Notes: a model not told the origin generated them from the letters alone. Shown: positions 37,346 to 51,299, counted from the stretch's first letter. The stretch: DNA of 64,000 nucleotides from Takifugu bimaculatus (GCA_004026145.2 CP034976.1:4399796-4463795), one strand, 5' to 3'. Translations and numbers: made by a program.

Positions 37346-40300
37346 TCTTCACAGGGATTCATCTCATGGAACTTTAAACACTGGGCTAGATTCAAAGAAG
37401 CACCAGAACGCCAGTAAAGCCATGAAACACCTTCAGCTTTCACACTTTATATGCTTCCCAGTAATTGTGTGACAGTCTCTGATCGCTGCTGCCAGTGCAT
37501 CAGGAATATGCACCTGCACAGATACTCAACAGGGCGAGATGCCCGTGAACCTGGATTCCCCAAAACACTGACATTTTCAAAGCAGCACATTCAGAAGTGA
37601 AGCAGAGCTTTGCAGTTAAATGGTTTTGGATGTCACTTTTACCATCTGGCTGTTTGCAGACTTTCAACCTTCCCAGCTGGCTCGGTCAGGCTGTTTCCCC
37701 TCTGCTCCTCCCTCTGATATCAATCCTACCCCACTCCATCTATCCTTTAGTGGTTCTCATTTTATTTCCAACCAATGTTACGTCCGTGGCTGGGCCTGGA
37801 TAAGGCTCTCAAATGTGACCTTGGGGTCTGCAGAGGCAGGTAGCTAGAGAGGGGCATTCTGGACTGTGGCTGTCTGAACCCCAGGGCAGGATCTACTTGT
37901 AAATGTGATGAAATTACACATGATGTGTCCTTACTGAATTTTACTTTCAGCATGGCAGCCTCTTGCAGCTCCGTCATCCAGTCATTTATTGTTTCCACAC
38001 TTTCCACTCCTCCCCCATTCAAAAACCATTTGGTTGCATGTTTAAAAAGTGGCTCCTTCCTATTCCGTCACACCAGTCTGATTTATATGAGATTTCACTT
38101 TTATTCCAAAGAGGTTTGTGTATTATGTACACAGAAATAAACACAATGAAAGAATGCTGCGTGGTCATTTATTTGCTGTTTGTTTATGCATTTCAAAGCA
38201 CAAATTACAGAATTAGCTCAATATCCAAAATGCACGGCTTGATTCTAATAAAACAAACAAAAAACAAGTCTGTTACGTTATTGTTATCTCCTTTTGTAAC
38301 GGCAATTGTCGCCTGAGTCATTGTCTCGTCCTTGACTCTTTGTTGCACCAGATCACGTCCCATTTTTCACATTATCTCAAGTGTATATGTGCTAATCCTA
38401 TTAGCATTCCCTGCATATTCTGTTCTCGAGAAGGCTGCAAGGTTGTGTTTATGGACAAGGAGGCCACTATGATGCTAAGTGTGAGCTTTTCCAGAGACTC
38501 CCCCTCAGTTTATATTCACAGTTTTCTGGAGATAAACACATTCAATCTGACTGGGTTAGCCAATATAAAAGATAAAGTTAAAAATTTACAATGGTGTGTT
38601 TGTCCTGGAACCCCTGAGACTATGTAATTGTTAACAACTGTTGTTGAATTTATTATATATATGCTTTCAGTGTAAGCACTGAAAAGTGCACTTTAAAAAA
38701 AAGTTTTTTACTGAGGTTTTTAATTAGGAGTCATTGTCTAAAGACTTTCATTTGGATAGCATGCTAACAATTAGCAATTCAGGCTTCTGTATTTAAATTA
38801 TTATGAACAGCTTAAGTAACTCATTTACCCAATGCTAAATACACTTAAAATGTCCATAACAGTTTTCTAGGCATCCATATATTGCCCCCACTTAGGTTAG
38901 TAATTTTTTTAACGTCTTGGTCGACCTTTATCTTCAATAACATTTTAACAAAGTCTTGTCTGCTGGATGCACAGCAAACTATTATTTACTGGCTCCAACT
39001 TAAGACAGAAAAAAAAATAGTTTCTATCTTTAAAGTAAGAAAGACTTTCTCTTCCAAGACGCATAAAACGTTGCCAGGCTCTGTCATGCAGCTGCTGAAA
39101 TTCCTATTGCCCTACATTTAATTTTATCTTTATTTTATCTTCCGCTCTCCTCTGTCTGTCCTAAGTCAGAGGACAACAATAGTCGTCCTGTTAGCCCGTC
39201 TCTCTGTCTGTTAGTTTGACCAGAGGGCCTGCTGTGACATCCTGTTTTGGGTTCAGAGGACAAGGTTTAAACATATGGTCGTGTTTTTAATCTGGCTTTT
39301 CCCTCCCTCAGTCTGTCTGAAAAGAAAGAAGAAGAAAAAAGACAACAGCTGTTTTTAGACAGCTATTTATAAATGATTATTAAACGCGTTTTAGCGCTAC
39401 AGTTGGTCTGAGTGGAGCTGAATGCACTGAGCTCTCTGCCTTGTCTGAAAAGTGGGTGGTAAATCTGCAGGGATCCACCCTGGCATGCCGCTAATGTGGT
39501 TTTCCCTTCACATTAGAAATCCACCACTGGAGGATTTATAATGAATAACATCTAACATGTTTCTTTTTTGTTTTTCAAAATCCGGTTGTGACCTGACTGT
39601 AACTTTGAGAAATAAGAAATAAACTCCATACACAAATCAACATCACAGAATTTTTGATATAAAAGAGTTTTCCCACAGTTCCAATTCACTTTGTTCTTCA
39701 AACATACAGGCTGTGTAGAGAATTGTGCTGATTTGGCATTTTACAGCTAAAACAGCTCTGTCTGTGCAGATCCTGCCAAATCAGTGCTTTTTCTTTGACC
39801 TATGCATAACAACCACTTGGAATCTTACCATCAGAAGGACCAGTTACATTCACACACGTTTTGAGGCACATTCTCTGTCCAGAAACCCGTTTCTTCTTGA
39901 TGTTCCAAGCAAGACAAATGTAAGATGCTTGATCAACTGCATTTGGGTGGTGAATGAGTATCACGAATCGAGTGACTGTGCCCTTAAAAGCCTTTGAAAG
40001 ATGTATTTTAGGTCAGCAGATAAAGCTGAGTTCCCCTCTTTGCCTAGAGTTTCCCTTGATGGACCCCGGAATCCTTCTGACAACTGTGTCACAGTCGTAT
40101 TTGTCTCACTGCCTCCTCGCCAAGATGGGAAGAACAAATATCAACATTTAATGTCAGAAGGGACACAAGCTGCTGCGGCACATTTGTATTAGATTTTCTG
40201 CCTACAGAAACAATCAGGCATGTCGGGTCTCATGGAGTGTGTCAAATCTGCCCTAGTTCTTCTGCACCAGCAGCTTCCGCTCACTGTGGACTTGTACGCT

Positions 40301-41530
40301 TTAGAGCAACTCGCCTCAGACACAGAGAAGCTGAACGCACACAACAGCAGCAGGGACGTCTCTGTGAAGGTGCAGGCCAAGAATAAAGCCTTTTAGGCAG
40401 CTACCTGTGTCTTATGAGCAATGTCTGAGACTCTTCGGAGGCAGCATCATCAGTTACTTAGCAGTTGGGTGGAATTCCCCATTGAGATTGAAAATAAAAT
40501 TGCTCTCACGTGTTAAAGGCATCTACACAAGATGGATCGGTCTGTTGTGACTAGTTCCTGATGTCAGGGCTCCCTCCCCTTAAGGCCTCGCAGGACACTT
40601 CAACCTGCTGGTTGAGTTTCACCTCACTGAGAAAAGTAAATCATTTGAAGGAAGTTTTGGAAATGAAGCAGCAGCAGCCAATTAAAAGCAGAACTTAAGC
40701 TCCTTTTCATTTGCCTGTGCCTTCCAAACGTGTTGAAATCTTAAACCAACACTGGCAGGAGGGCCTGCATTGGTGTGCCTCTGTAACAAAAACCATCCCT
40801 GAAGTGGAGCTATCCTTTAGCTACCTCTGGTCATAAATCAGAGGGGTAGTTCTTTTCAATGCCCCCTCTCAAGCGTGACCTCTCCTCTCTACGAGGAGGG
40901 TGATATAGATAGGCTGAGCCTCTGGCCTGTGGGAAACCTGACCAGGAGCTGCCGACGCTCTTCAAATATCGACCTGACGTCAGCTCTACCCCCACTGAAA
41001 CTGACAGGAAGTGGAGACAATTGTTCTAGGTGAGTCGTCTTTGGAGCTGGGTGAGGGCAGCTGACCCTCTTTGTAGAATAAGGGCAGGACTGAGACCAGC
41101 CGGGCTAAACCGAAACTGGAGAGTTAAGCGTTAACGCTGTCTTCATCCATTAATCATGTTTACGTAATCTCGTCGCAGGGTGGTGATGCAGCAGCCTGAA
41201 ATCAAGAGAGCAATGTGAGAAATGTGCCATGTGATTTTGGGCATCCGCGCAATAATCTTGTGAAACGGTGAATGTTTGCCGGGGTGAATAACTTCAATAG
41301 TTAAAATGTGTGGAGCTGAACTCGCTACGGTTCAACATTTCGTTTAAGTTCCTGGATGTCAGTTGCATCAGGGGAAAAGTTCAATTTAAATCACAATTAA
41401 TCACTGTGAAAATGACCTGTGTTAAACAATGTTCATTTTGTTTTATATTAACCTCTGCAGGGATCTTAGACAGGCTGAAAGACAAAGTATGGGAAGCTGT
41501 GTTAAAATAGAGTTACACGCAGCACCTGCC
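37346..41530. other. Intergenic, nothing recognised
   Basis: No exon or repeat family was recognised between fam110d and the tetranucleotide array. An 8-bp inverted repeat (TTTCAGTG/CACTGAAA) lies near 38666-38686, too short to call an RNA gene. Confidence 0.4.
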
Positions 41531-41534
41531 TGCT

Positions 41535-41757
41535 GCCTGTCTGTCTGTCTGTCTGTCTGTCTGTCTGCCTGCCTGCCTGCCTGCCTGCCTGTCTATCTGC
41601 CTGCCTGCCTGCCTGTCTATCTGTCTATCTATCTGTCTGTCTGTCTGCCTGCCTGTCTATCTGCCTGCCTGCCTGCCTGCCTGTCTATCTGCCTGTCTAT
41701 CTGCCTGCCTGCCTGCCTGTCTATCTGCCTGCCTGCCTGCCTGCCTGTCTGTCTGTA
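41535..41757 (+). repeat. Compound tetranucleotide array (CTGT/CTGC/CTAT)n
   Basis: About 220 bases of CTGT, CTGC and CTAT units keep the same 4-base phase throughout. The unit types occur in blocks, and several CTGC runs are followed by CTGT-CTAT. It reads through as Cys/Leu/Pro-rich frames that are artefacts. Confidence 0.95.
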
Positions 41758-44494
41758 CCACAGTTTGTGTTACACTGATCTCATTTTTTGTTTCTTTCTT
41801 TCATACTTTCTTTGTGTAACCTGGCAGCTTTTATTAAAGCTGATCTGTTGAGATGATCAGCTGGAGCTCATACATGCACTAAAAGCACAAATGCACTCAA
41901 GCACAGGGCCAGAGGTCTCCTCAAAGCTGCGTGTCGCTACATTATTGGCAGTTGGTACCTCTTGTGCCAGCTGATTACCTGTTTTTCAATTTTCTCATTT
42001 TTTTCCACCATGTTTGTTCTTGTTTCTCCTGTCGTGTTAACCACCCTCTTCCACTGTGTCATGTTGTGTGTACATGCGGGGTTTTGTCTGTTTACCTCTT
42101 GACTTTCCCTCATTCTGAATATTTGGGTTTTAGGGTGAACTCTGGTTTCGATCTCTTCCTTGAGTTCCAGGAATAAACCTGATCTCAATCTGCTCCAGTG
42201 TCTCTTTCACCATCTGGGCTCAGTTATCTACCACATCCAATCTGAGGCTAGTCTGAACAATCTAACCTTGTTATACTTTATTTCCAACTTCATTATGACT
42301 CCTGAACTCAACCATAAGTTTCGCAAGCATGAAAAGGCAAAATAATTCACTGTAGTTTAATCAGAGCGAGTGTTTGGAAGCACCAGCTTAAACTTCCAAG
42401 ACATATTTATTGTGAGCAAACAGAAATTTGTTCTTGTGTTCTATAAAGTGGGGCTTCGGGAGAGACACAATAAGGGTTAACGTTTAGTCAGCATTACTGA
42501 CTTTTATTTGATTTCACTCATTAAATTGATCTTTATACTATATATTAGAAGGTACCAATGCCTGATTTCTAATAACTTTTTTTTAATCTTAGTGTAAGAA
42601 CGGACCAGATTTAACAGCTGCTGTCTCATAACCATCCAACGATCCCAGCTTGAGAAGGTGCTGTGACAGAGCAGGACAGACTCTATTATTAAACTGCTGC
42701 ATACCAGCTAAGGAGAGTCCAAAAACATGGGTGTGTACGCATATTTCCAAAAATTACGGCTTTCTAAACTCAAAGAATGAAATAGAAAAAAAAACATTTG
42801 AACTGCAGCACATTTCGCAAAAGAAATGACGCTGAAGTATTTCAGATTGGCGAGTGCTCAGCAGTAATCTTGTCGTCAGATGTCCTCAGCCATGCAGGAA
42901 GACTAAAACATCAGGGTGACAGCTGGCCTCTCTCTCCCTGTCTGCATCCATGAGCAGATTCAACTTGATATTCAACTCCCGCAAGTCCCCTAAACTGTTA
43001 CTCCATAACTCTCTCCTTTTGGCTTTGTTGAGCCCCCGTGGCTTTACCTTACTTTTCCCTTTCACTGCTTCATGTAAACCCTGTGCATGTGTTCACAACA
43101 TGGCCAGGCTGCACGCAATAACAGCCTTTTTCCGCCTTACCAGACGGCTTTGAAGTACCCTGCAGCCAGCTTGAGATAATGTCATTTTAAACGGTCAAAT
43201 CGGCGCCCCCAGCACCTCCTCGTCCTCAGTCCAGGCTTCAGTGAGGGAAGAGAGAGTTAAAGCTCCAGTAAGAGGTCTGGCCAAACAGCGACATTAAAAT
43301 CCCAAAAGTTTTACGCTGATTTTAAAAGTCACCACATCCATCCCGCAACTGCTAACCTTCCACTTGATGTGCTTGGAGATTTACTTCAACAATATGATAT
43401 TCTGTTAATTTGCTCAAACCACAGACCTATGAAAATATACTGTATATACTTACAATGCATCAGCCCAAACAGTAAAACCACCTGCTCTGTTCTGTGTGGA
43501 TCCATTCACACATTATTACATTTTCTGTTGCTTGACGGGCAGCTGTTTAAGGTATTTATGTACATTAGAGCTGTAAGTTGATGTTGATCTTGGACATTCT
43601 GGGAATTCACTGTGCTGCCACTGGTTTGCCCTTGACAGCAGGATCTGAAGCTTGTAGGACATGGTTGGAGCAGATGACACAAGTGGAACAACATTGACAA
43701 ACCTCAGTGGAGAAGGACTCTAACTGGATTCCTTAGCACCATATTTTAGTGCTGGATTAATCCACTCTGCCTCCAGGAGGAGAGCGTCCTGCCTGCAGAC
43801 TGCTCCGATCTCCAACGTCATCAAAGCAGACCGGAGCATTTGACCTCACCCTCATCTCTACCACAGTTCCGAATTTAACCCCCAGTCTGGTTGCCACGGC
43901 GAGGGCAAGCCCATCGCCTGGGCGCCACACTGGGCAGGCCCTCCCATGAGGATTTGGCCAATGACAGCCCTGGAAAACCACAAAAGATATCACCACCTTG
44001 CTTATCCTTGGAGGGATGTAATTGTAATGTATAGAGAGCATTTGCTTTGGAAAGCAAAACAACAGAAATGAGAGTTTGTGAAACCATTTTTGTGACTGGA
44101 GGACAACAATAGGATTAATTACTGACGTAATTACTCAAGAACTGGAGCTGACAGATGAAAAAAAGTGTCAACAAAAAGGCATAAATTATATTTTCCGCCC
44201 TGGGAAATCAGATTCTTTACACTTTTTTTTGCCATTAGCACCCATGATGCTTTGCTCTCCTGGGCTGTAATGTTTAGGGTTGAATCCAATATGCTGCGAT
44301 AGCCAACAACAGAGAAGGAGAAGAAAGCAAGTTTTGAAAAAAGAATCCCACAAACACCCGAGTGAAGGCGACTGGCGGAGTGTGTATTGATTTGTCTAGG
44401 CTCCTTGTTCCTGACGCCTATTGCTGGGTCTGGGTCATGCCCTGGACCACTGTAACTGTGGCGTCTAATCAGAGGGAGTTTTTCTTGATTTGAT
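41758..44494. other. Intergenic, nothing firmly recognised
   Basis: No exon was recognised. The segment at about 41945-42200 (T-rich, with an AATAAA near 42172) vaguely resembles an LTR end but lacks clear boundaries. Confidence 0.35.
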
Positions 44495-44499
44495 CTTGG

Positions 44500-44600
44500 T
44501 AGTTGAATCCTACCAACTGGTCTGCTTGAGTTCCATGAAGACGTTCCACCTCATCCAAGAGGCTTCATCAGTTCCTGAATTGATTTTCCTCAAGGTCTCA
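44500..44600 (-). mobile_element. Penelope-like 3' fragment with hammerhead-like motif
   Basis: On the minus strand CTGATGA (44565-44571) is followed by AGCCTCTTGGATGAGGT and then GGAACGTCTTCA. This is the same arrangement as at 1632-1665 (CTGAAGA, hairpin, GAAACGTCTTCA). The second core is GGAA instead of GAAA, so it is probably inactive. No coding remnant of the element was seen next to it. Confidence 0.45.
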
Positions 44601-45554
44601 TTAATGTGTGCATTTGTGTGTTCTCAGCATCAAGCTTCGATTTCGATAACCCTCTCTTATTTTAATATATTGGAAATTGTTGCACAGTAACTTTACTTTT
44701 AGCGATATCCTGGACTTCAATGCTCCCAAACGCCTGTATGTCCTGTAATTGCTCAGCCTCCCGACGGCCTCTATCAGATCCCTCTCCGGCAACGCCATCT
44801 CCTCGGTCTCCTCGTCCAGCAACGCGAGGCGCAGACAGCGACACGCCAGATTCCCACGTCCGAAATAGAGACGGACAGAAGGACGATGACTTCGCAGGCA
44901 AGCAGCTTGTAAAAGGAACGCGGGGGAAAGAAAAGAGGGAGCAGTCAGAGGAGATGTGGAGGTGCTTTAATGGCATCCTGTTGACAGGCTGGGTGGGAAT
45001 GTGAATGCCTCCTGCAAGGAGGAGAGGGAAAGACGAGCTATGAGGTCACGCGGAGCTGAAGAGACGTCTGTTCTGTCACCATGTGTCCATACCTGCAGCG
45101 ATCATACATGCAGAGAAACAGGACCACTTGTGTCTTCAGCTCTATCCGTTTGGACTTGACACAGCAGCTGGTTCCTGCGTCACTGAAGCCAAGTAAAGGA
45201 GAGATGGTTGAAAGGAACAAAGAGCAGCTGATGTTCAGAATGTAAATTTATGATGCTTTACATTGCACGATCAGTCCGTTCCCCTGGGGAGGTCCATAAG
45301 ACCTATGAATACATCCACCAGTATTTTTTTTCTGGTCTCCTTTGAAGAGGGATGTGTCTGCATACATCAAGACAGTGTCAGAGGATGGGAAAGCCCAATA
45401 GACCATTGAACCAGCTCCTTTGTTTACCATCGCAGTGGTTAGTCCGGCTTAGGAACATCATTATCGATTTTGTGGGGTCCATCCTTGCTCTAAATCTGGA
45501 AGTGTCTATCTGCTCACCATGATGGGTCAGAACAGCACCATTACAGCCAAGGGG

Positions 45555-45965
45555 TTTGGATATGCGGACACTGAATCGAGACCCCAAATGCAGACACACA
45601 CGATAGGGTGAGGTTGAAAACAAGTTTACTGAGGTCCAAGTTCTGAACAGAGCCAAAGGGTGCAGGGCTGAAAGACCACCCCGGTCAGACCGGAGCAGGC
45701 ATCCATGAGACAAACGATTAGCTCCAGACAGGTAACAGGCTCGAGGAAACAAATGTGCAAACAGAGATTTAGGAGCCAGGCTGTACCACAGGGGGTTAAC
45801 GACAAACCAGCAAAGAGTGGAGAGATGAACCGGCTTTTAAAGAGAACGGCAGGTGTGGATAATGACAGGAGATCGTCTTCAGGTGTGCCTTGCTCGTCCC
45901 CATGGAGGAGAGGCAGGAAACCGCTCCGCCCAGCCTGAAAACAGACAAACAAGGGAAACAGACAA
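45555..45965 (-). mobile_element. Unclassified interspersed repeat, possibly LTR-like
   Basis: The stretch, with GAGACCCCAAATGCAGACAC at one end, TTTACTGAGGTCCAAG inside and CAGGTGTGGATAATGACAG then CAGGTGTGCC towards the other end, recalls common non-coding fish repeats of retroelement origin. I saw no coding remnant, terminal repeat or target duplication, so the class is a guess. Confidence 0.3.
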
Positions 45966-47095
45966 GACACAGTGAAGCCTGAGCTTGTAAATACAAATCA
46001 CTTTTATTTTCGAGTTACACCTGTCTGGTGGCCGAATTGTGACGAAAATATAAAATGGTGACCAGTGCCCAAAACTGGGAGGATAAAAGGACATGAAACT
46101 TGGCCCATCCAGCTTTACAGGAAACTGAAAAATTTGGAAGAATTGTTGGAGACGAGCTGAGCACCGATTCTCTCAAGGAGAGCCTAAACTTTCCTGATAG
46201 CGATGCTGTTTCGGTGAGGTTTTCATCAGGGGGCAGCAGTTGGATGAAGACAGCCAGAGTCAAGAAGAATCCAGCTCAAACAAGTCTCAGTGAGTAGTTC
46301 CAGGTCACCTCTGCAGAGAGTTTATGAGGCTCCGACCTGCTGGATACGAACTCCTGAAAGAACTAATTCCAGACCTAACAACTGGGAAAATGATTCATTG
46401 GTATGGATGTAAAAAGAAGTTTAAAGTGTTTTATCATGGCCAAATTTAAAACAATCCTGCAAAATGTCAAGAGTTAAAGAACAAACCAAATTAGCTTTAA
46501 AATAGTCGATTGAAGTGTTTATAAAGCACTTGGTCTCCCTGCATTGTGTTATTAATTTATAGCATTTAAACAACTTCCCAACTGCCAATTTTATTTTATA
46601 ATATGTCATATTTCTCTCTGTCTCTGTCTCTGTCTCTTTCTGTGGGCTTAAAGGTTGTAGTTGCAGGTCGGGGGTCCAAAAGCAACAACGATCCTAAACA
46701 GCTGTAGCAACAGTAATTTGAGACCCTGGAAGGCCAAAGAATCGATTAGCATTCCAGCAAACACAATAGACGTACACAAGCTAAAGGTGACACCCTAAAG
46801 TGTCGCAGGTTTGCACAACTAACTTCGGTTATCGATTTTTAATACGTTTTGTGGCTTTTGGACATTAGTCCGTGTATAAACGTGTAATCTCATGGCCTCT
46901 TTCAGTCCCAACAGGAATGAAACCCTGAAGTTCGCAGCTTACGTTAATCTAAACACGCCTAACTTTGAACTGCAGCCCTGTGACACGTCGCCGTGTTAAA
47001 AATAACTTTACAAACTGTAACTTTGGAGTCAGAAACATCTCAGCTGCTCAGCTTCTATGTGCTCTCGTGTTTTACACACTCAGCAGTGTTCGTCG

Positions 47096-47110
47096 GGGGG
47101 GGGGGGGGGG
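47096..47110 (+). repeat. G homopolymer run
   Basis: An uninterrupted run of about 14-15 G with no associated feature. Confidence 0.9.
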
Positions 47111-47970
47111 AATCAATCCACTCAATCGACTCGTGGCGATGGGACGACCTTTGTGAGCCACGAGCTCTTGTTGTCAATAGATACAAAAAATAAACTTAAT
47201 AATCCATTTGCAAATGCAGACCTACATTTGGGGCCTGGTGATCAAATTCCCACAGAGATGAAGGAGTGCGTGTGTGTGTATTTGGGTTTTGGCTGGGACT
47301 GTGGTGTAGCCAGGGGGTGGCTCACCACAAAGATTATCCCTGTGCTAGGAAAGGCTGCAGGTAGAAGGGGCAGGTTTTCTTTTTGGGGGGGTCCTTAATC
47401 TGTTCTTATAGAACAACTGGGTTGCAAAAACTGAGATTGAGCCTGCCGATTAAAGGGATGAAGCTCCCTCTGAGAACCCGAGGACCGCGGATCTTTGGAT
47501 AACACACCTCCCAGCCTCTCTTCTCCTGATCTGACACTGAAACCTGTGGAACCCGAAAACTGCTGGAACTTCAATGAGAGCTACTGATTCTGTGTGTGAG
47601 GGAGAGAATCAGGCCCGAGACTCAACCCTACTTTCACAGGGATCTGCTTGTTATCACTGGGAGATTAACGGGCACAGCAAACTTTAAATGTTCCTAATTA
47701 AAACCAGGTCCCCTTCTCCTTATCTCTGCTAACACTTGAGATTAGCGCTGCTGGCTGCCATGGCTACATGCTTGTTTGGGAGTTAAGCTGCTTTTAGTCG
47801 ATAAAACAATCAGTGTCGTCTGGTGCAAAGTTGCTGCTAATCTGTCGCTCTGACTGCAAAAACAAGGCGAGAAAAAAGGGTTCAGAGCGCAGACCTCCTC
47901 CAAGCAGCTCATTTCACCACATTTTGGGACTTACCCCAGTAGTTTAGCATATCAGCAGGAGGGTCCCCCT

Positions 47971-48134
47971 ACATGAGCCTGGTCCTGCTCAAGGTTTATT
48001 CCTGTTAAAGGGGAGTTTTTCCTTGCCACTGTTGCTTGTCTGGGGTCAGGCCCTGGGATTCTGGAAAGCGCCTTGAAACAATTTTGATTGCATAAGACGC
48101 TATATAAATAAAGATTGATTGCTTGATTGCTTGA
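47971..48134 (+). mobile_element. LINE 3' tail fragment with TTGCTTGA-type terminal repeat
   Basis: GAGCCTGGTCCTGCTCAAGG, then AAAGGGGAGTTTTTCCTTGCC, GGATTCTGGAAAGCGCCTTG and GCTATATAAATAAAGATTGA match a very common fish repeat whose end is a short tandem tail. Here the tail is GATTGATTGCTTGATTGCTTGA. Only the 3' end is present. The parent family (L2/RTE-type) is uncertain. Confidence 0.6.
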
Positions 48135-49524
48135 GATAGTAGAATTATACGGTTACATAACAGGTTGCCCCTTGGCTTTGATCTGTCGACAATCAAAGTC
48201 CCTTCAGAATCAGCAAGATCATCCAAATGTAATCGCCTGTTCCTTGGCCCCTTTACCAACATTTCCTAAAAACATTCCATCAAAATCCGTTCATAGCTTT
48301 TGGAGCTATTATGCTGACAGACAAACAAATGGTGACTATCACATTACCACCTCCCTTTTCAGCCGCAATGCGCAAACAAACGTTGGCTTAAGCCAGCCAG
48401 GGTGGCGTTAAGCTGAAACTCTGGAGGTACCTCATTTGTCAGTGTCACACTTCACTTATTTAAAGTAGAAATTAAACTGGAAACCAGTTCCTCTTTCCCT
48501 CTACCATTAATGCTAATGCTAACATTTCAGTTTCCATTTTAGCCATGAATCGAAATCAAGCACACCCATTGTCTGTTATCATCAATAATCTCCATCATCA
48601 ATAATGTTTGCATTTCAACCTAGAGAACCCACAATAGAATCAGTCTCTGCTAGTAGGTGGCCTTTAAAAGAACAGAAATCCTCTATTTATGTACCAGTTC
48701 TGTGAGATCATGACAACCGTATTGGTGCAATTTGAATTTGTCAATTCAACGTACATTCTTTAATAAATAATACCCCAGCATTGTGGGATCGGGCAGCAAA
48801 GCTCAGAAATCCACTGAGAATGAGCAGAAGCAGAAGCCTCTCGCGGGTGCGTCTGTATCACCACGTCTCGGAGTTTCCCTCTTCTGGTCCAATCAAGCCA
48901 CATTTCCACCAACTGACCCACTTCAGTCAGTTACAGTACTGCTTGGAACGTACACATTGAAGTGCACGTTGTCCTTAGACAACTGTGCACATCCTTGCAG
49001 CCACAGGTTAGTTTCCAGGTGCTGGTGTTGTTGCTGGAGCGTCTGAGTCACATTGTCTGATGACGTGCCGGCGTCGTCATACCTGAGTGCTACCAGACAT
49101 GTCTGTCTGGCTTTCCCCTGCGGAATGCTTACACGGTGGGTTTTAAATCATCAAATAGACACTTTTCTGTTTGGTTTTACAGACATTTTAGCTCCTTTAT
49201 AACTTCAGAAGTTTGGATTTACAGACAAAACAAGCTGGCACTCCCCAGACAACAAGCCCTGAGAGCTACATTTATTTTTCTAAATGCACGTTTCTCAATG
49301 ACACCATGTCATTTCTAAACTTGAGCTGCTATCTTGAAAACAACCTTCTGACACATTTCACTCAATTTGACTGTGCAGACCACGGAGATGAAGCTACAGG
49401 TTCGGGTTCATTGCATGCACTTTCAGTTAAATGCACCTCAGGTTAGTTGCACTCCAGAAAAAGTCTCCAAATATGCAAATTATTTGTTTTATATTCATTT
49501 TTTTAATCCCTTGCTGCTTCTGCT

Positions 49525-49603
49525 GCATTGCAGTTTGGGATCAATAAAGTGCATCTATTCTATTCTATTCTATTCTATTCTAGTCTATTCTATTCTATTC
49601 TAT
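49525..49603 (+). mobile_element. Very short LINE 3' tail with (TATTC)n
   Basis: CAGTTTGGGATCAATAAAGT, then GCATC and nine or so TATTC pentamers (one changed to TAGTC), is the typical 3' terminus of a fish L2/CR1-type LINE. Only the last few dozen bases were inserted. It is an extreme 5' truncation. Confidence 0.65.
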
Positions 49604-50071
49604 GACCCTGATGTTGTGTTTTTCTTGCTGTTTTCAGCAGAAAAATTGTGCAAAACAAAGAACATAATTTTCCATTGTCTGACCCGGACTTATATGAGCC
49701 AACATGATCATAAATATAACAAAGAGCGTCACCAACCACGAGCATCAAAGATCTTTGAACATCTGCCGACGGGAAGCTACAGAACTGTGGGCTGTGTGAA
49801 ACAATGGAGGCAGGCGCTCGCAGCTTTGCGGGTTGTCTGTGGTTTAAGTGATTACAGCGTGTGAAAGAGCCCGGGGCAGGGTGCAACGCCGCTCTCGTCA
49901 CTGTTGGTCGTCAGCGGGGGGGGAGAAAGGGCTTCTTTTCTGTGTTTTAACATGTTGGGGGGGAGCGTTAGCGCAACACCAAGAGAAGCCAAATGGCAAA
50001 GGCCACAGGATGAGAGGGATTGGGGGAGGAGGGGGGCGGTACACACCTGTTCTGAGACTGAAAATGATTTA

Positions 50072-50073
<2 letters not shown>

Positions 50074-50140
<67 letters not shown>

Positions 50141-50156
50141 TGAGAGAGAGAGAGAG
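50074..50156 (+). repeat. (GT)n followed by (GA)n microsatellite
   Basis: About 65 bases of perfect GT run to 50138. A short TGAGTGAGAGAGAG tract follows. Confidence 0.97.
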
Positions 50157-51299
50157 CGCACATGCGTGAGGGAGGGGGTTTCATGATTGTGAGCCTGATA
50201 CATATCAAAATGACCCCCATCTTGAGGCTTTCTACTTGTGCACTTTTTGGGGTTACGTCACTCTGAGCTTTGCACATTCATTTACAGGTCACAGATACTT
50301 AATTTATGATTCATCTTTAGTGAAATATGTCTAAAGGATCCAGCCTGTGTGAAGCCTTTACAATCTACACACTCTCTCATGCGTCCTTATACAAAACAGG
50401 AAAGCTGAGGACCACCCCGTTCATCTGGCTGGAGCACTTCTGAGGACAATATCAATACATTGATCCAACTTTAATCAGGTCTATGGTGCACGTGCTTTGG
50501 CACGCAAGCACTACTGAACCGGACACATTGGGAGCAGCAGCGCTTCATTGATTGTCCTTGGATGCCACGACGCTGCACTGACAACTATTTACACACCATA
50601 GCCAAGCTTCTGTGGTGACCTCTGACCTCTGCACCTCTCCAGAAACACAACAGTGATGATACAACAGTGATGAACTATGTTGAAATCTGTGGTCTTGGTG
50701 AGGTCTGACATCTGCGCTTTGGTTATGATGACGGTCAGAAATCAGCCTGAAATCGTGGAAATAATGGAGGCTGGAGCAACTATTTTTAAAAAAAGCACAC
50801 GTTTCAATTTTGGGTACATTTGTTGATGACGTCTTTGCATTTTTATTGGGGCATTTCGCCAAAATCAAATGGAAACGTCAACAAAGTCTGGTAAATTGAC
50901 AAGGGAACTTTTCTGTATGTGAGGAAGTCGGGCGCTGTGAGACAGGAAATGGGTGGATGAGGGGGGGAAAACAGGAAATCAAGTAGGTGAAGGAAAAAGA
51001 GGACAGTGCCAAAATTAAGGATTAGTAAGATTGAAAATAGCGATACTTTTAGGCCAAAACTCCTGAATAAACTGTAAAGACAGGAGTCAATATAGAGTCC
51101 ACATATATACTGCCCCCTGGTGGGTGGAAAAATAATAACACGCCCTTTTTATTTTATCACAAATAAAATTATTTTGTTTTAAAAATGAAAAAACAAAAAT
51201 GACGAAATTGAAATGATATATGTGAAGTAAGTAAAGAAGGTGTATAATCCTGATTTTGGGATAGAAGTGACGATAGCATCCTTCACTTTGTTTCATTGG
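50157..51299. other. Intergenic, nothing recognised
   Basis: No exon or repeat was recognised between the GT/GA array and the presumed end of the c1orf232 transcript. Confidence 0.4.

Noticed and set aside
41429..41851. Cys/Leu/Pro-rich 140-codon frame
   Set aside because: It is a translation of the tetranucleotide array, which is open in several frames.
43757..44087. Overlapping minus-strand frames containing RPGDGLALAVATRLGVKF
   Set aside because: Looks protein-like in places, but I could not tie it to any host or transposon family; composition alone can explain it.
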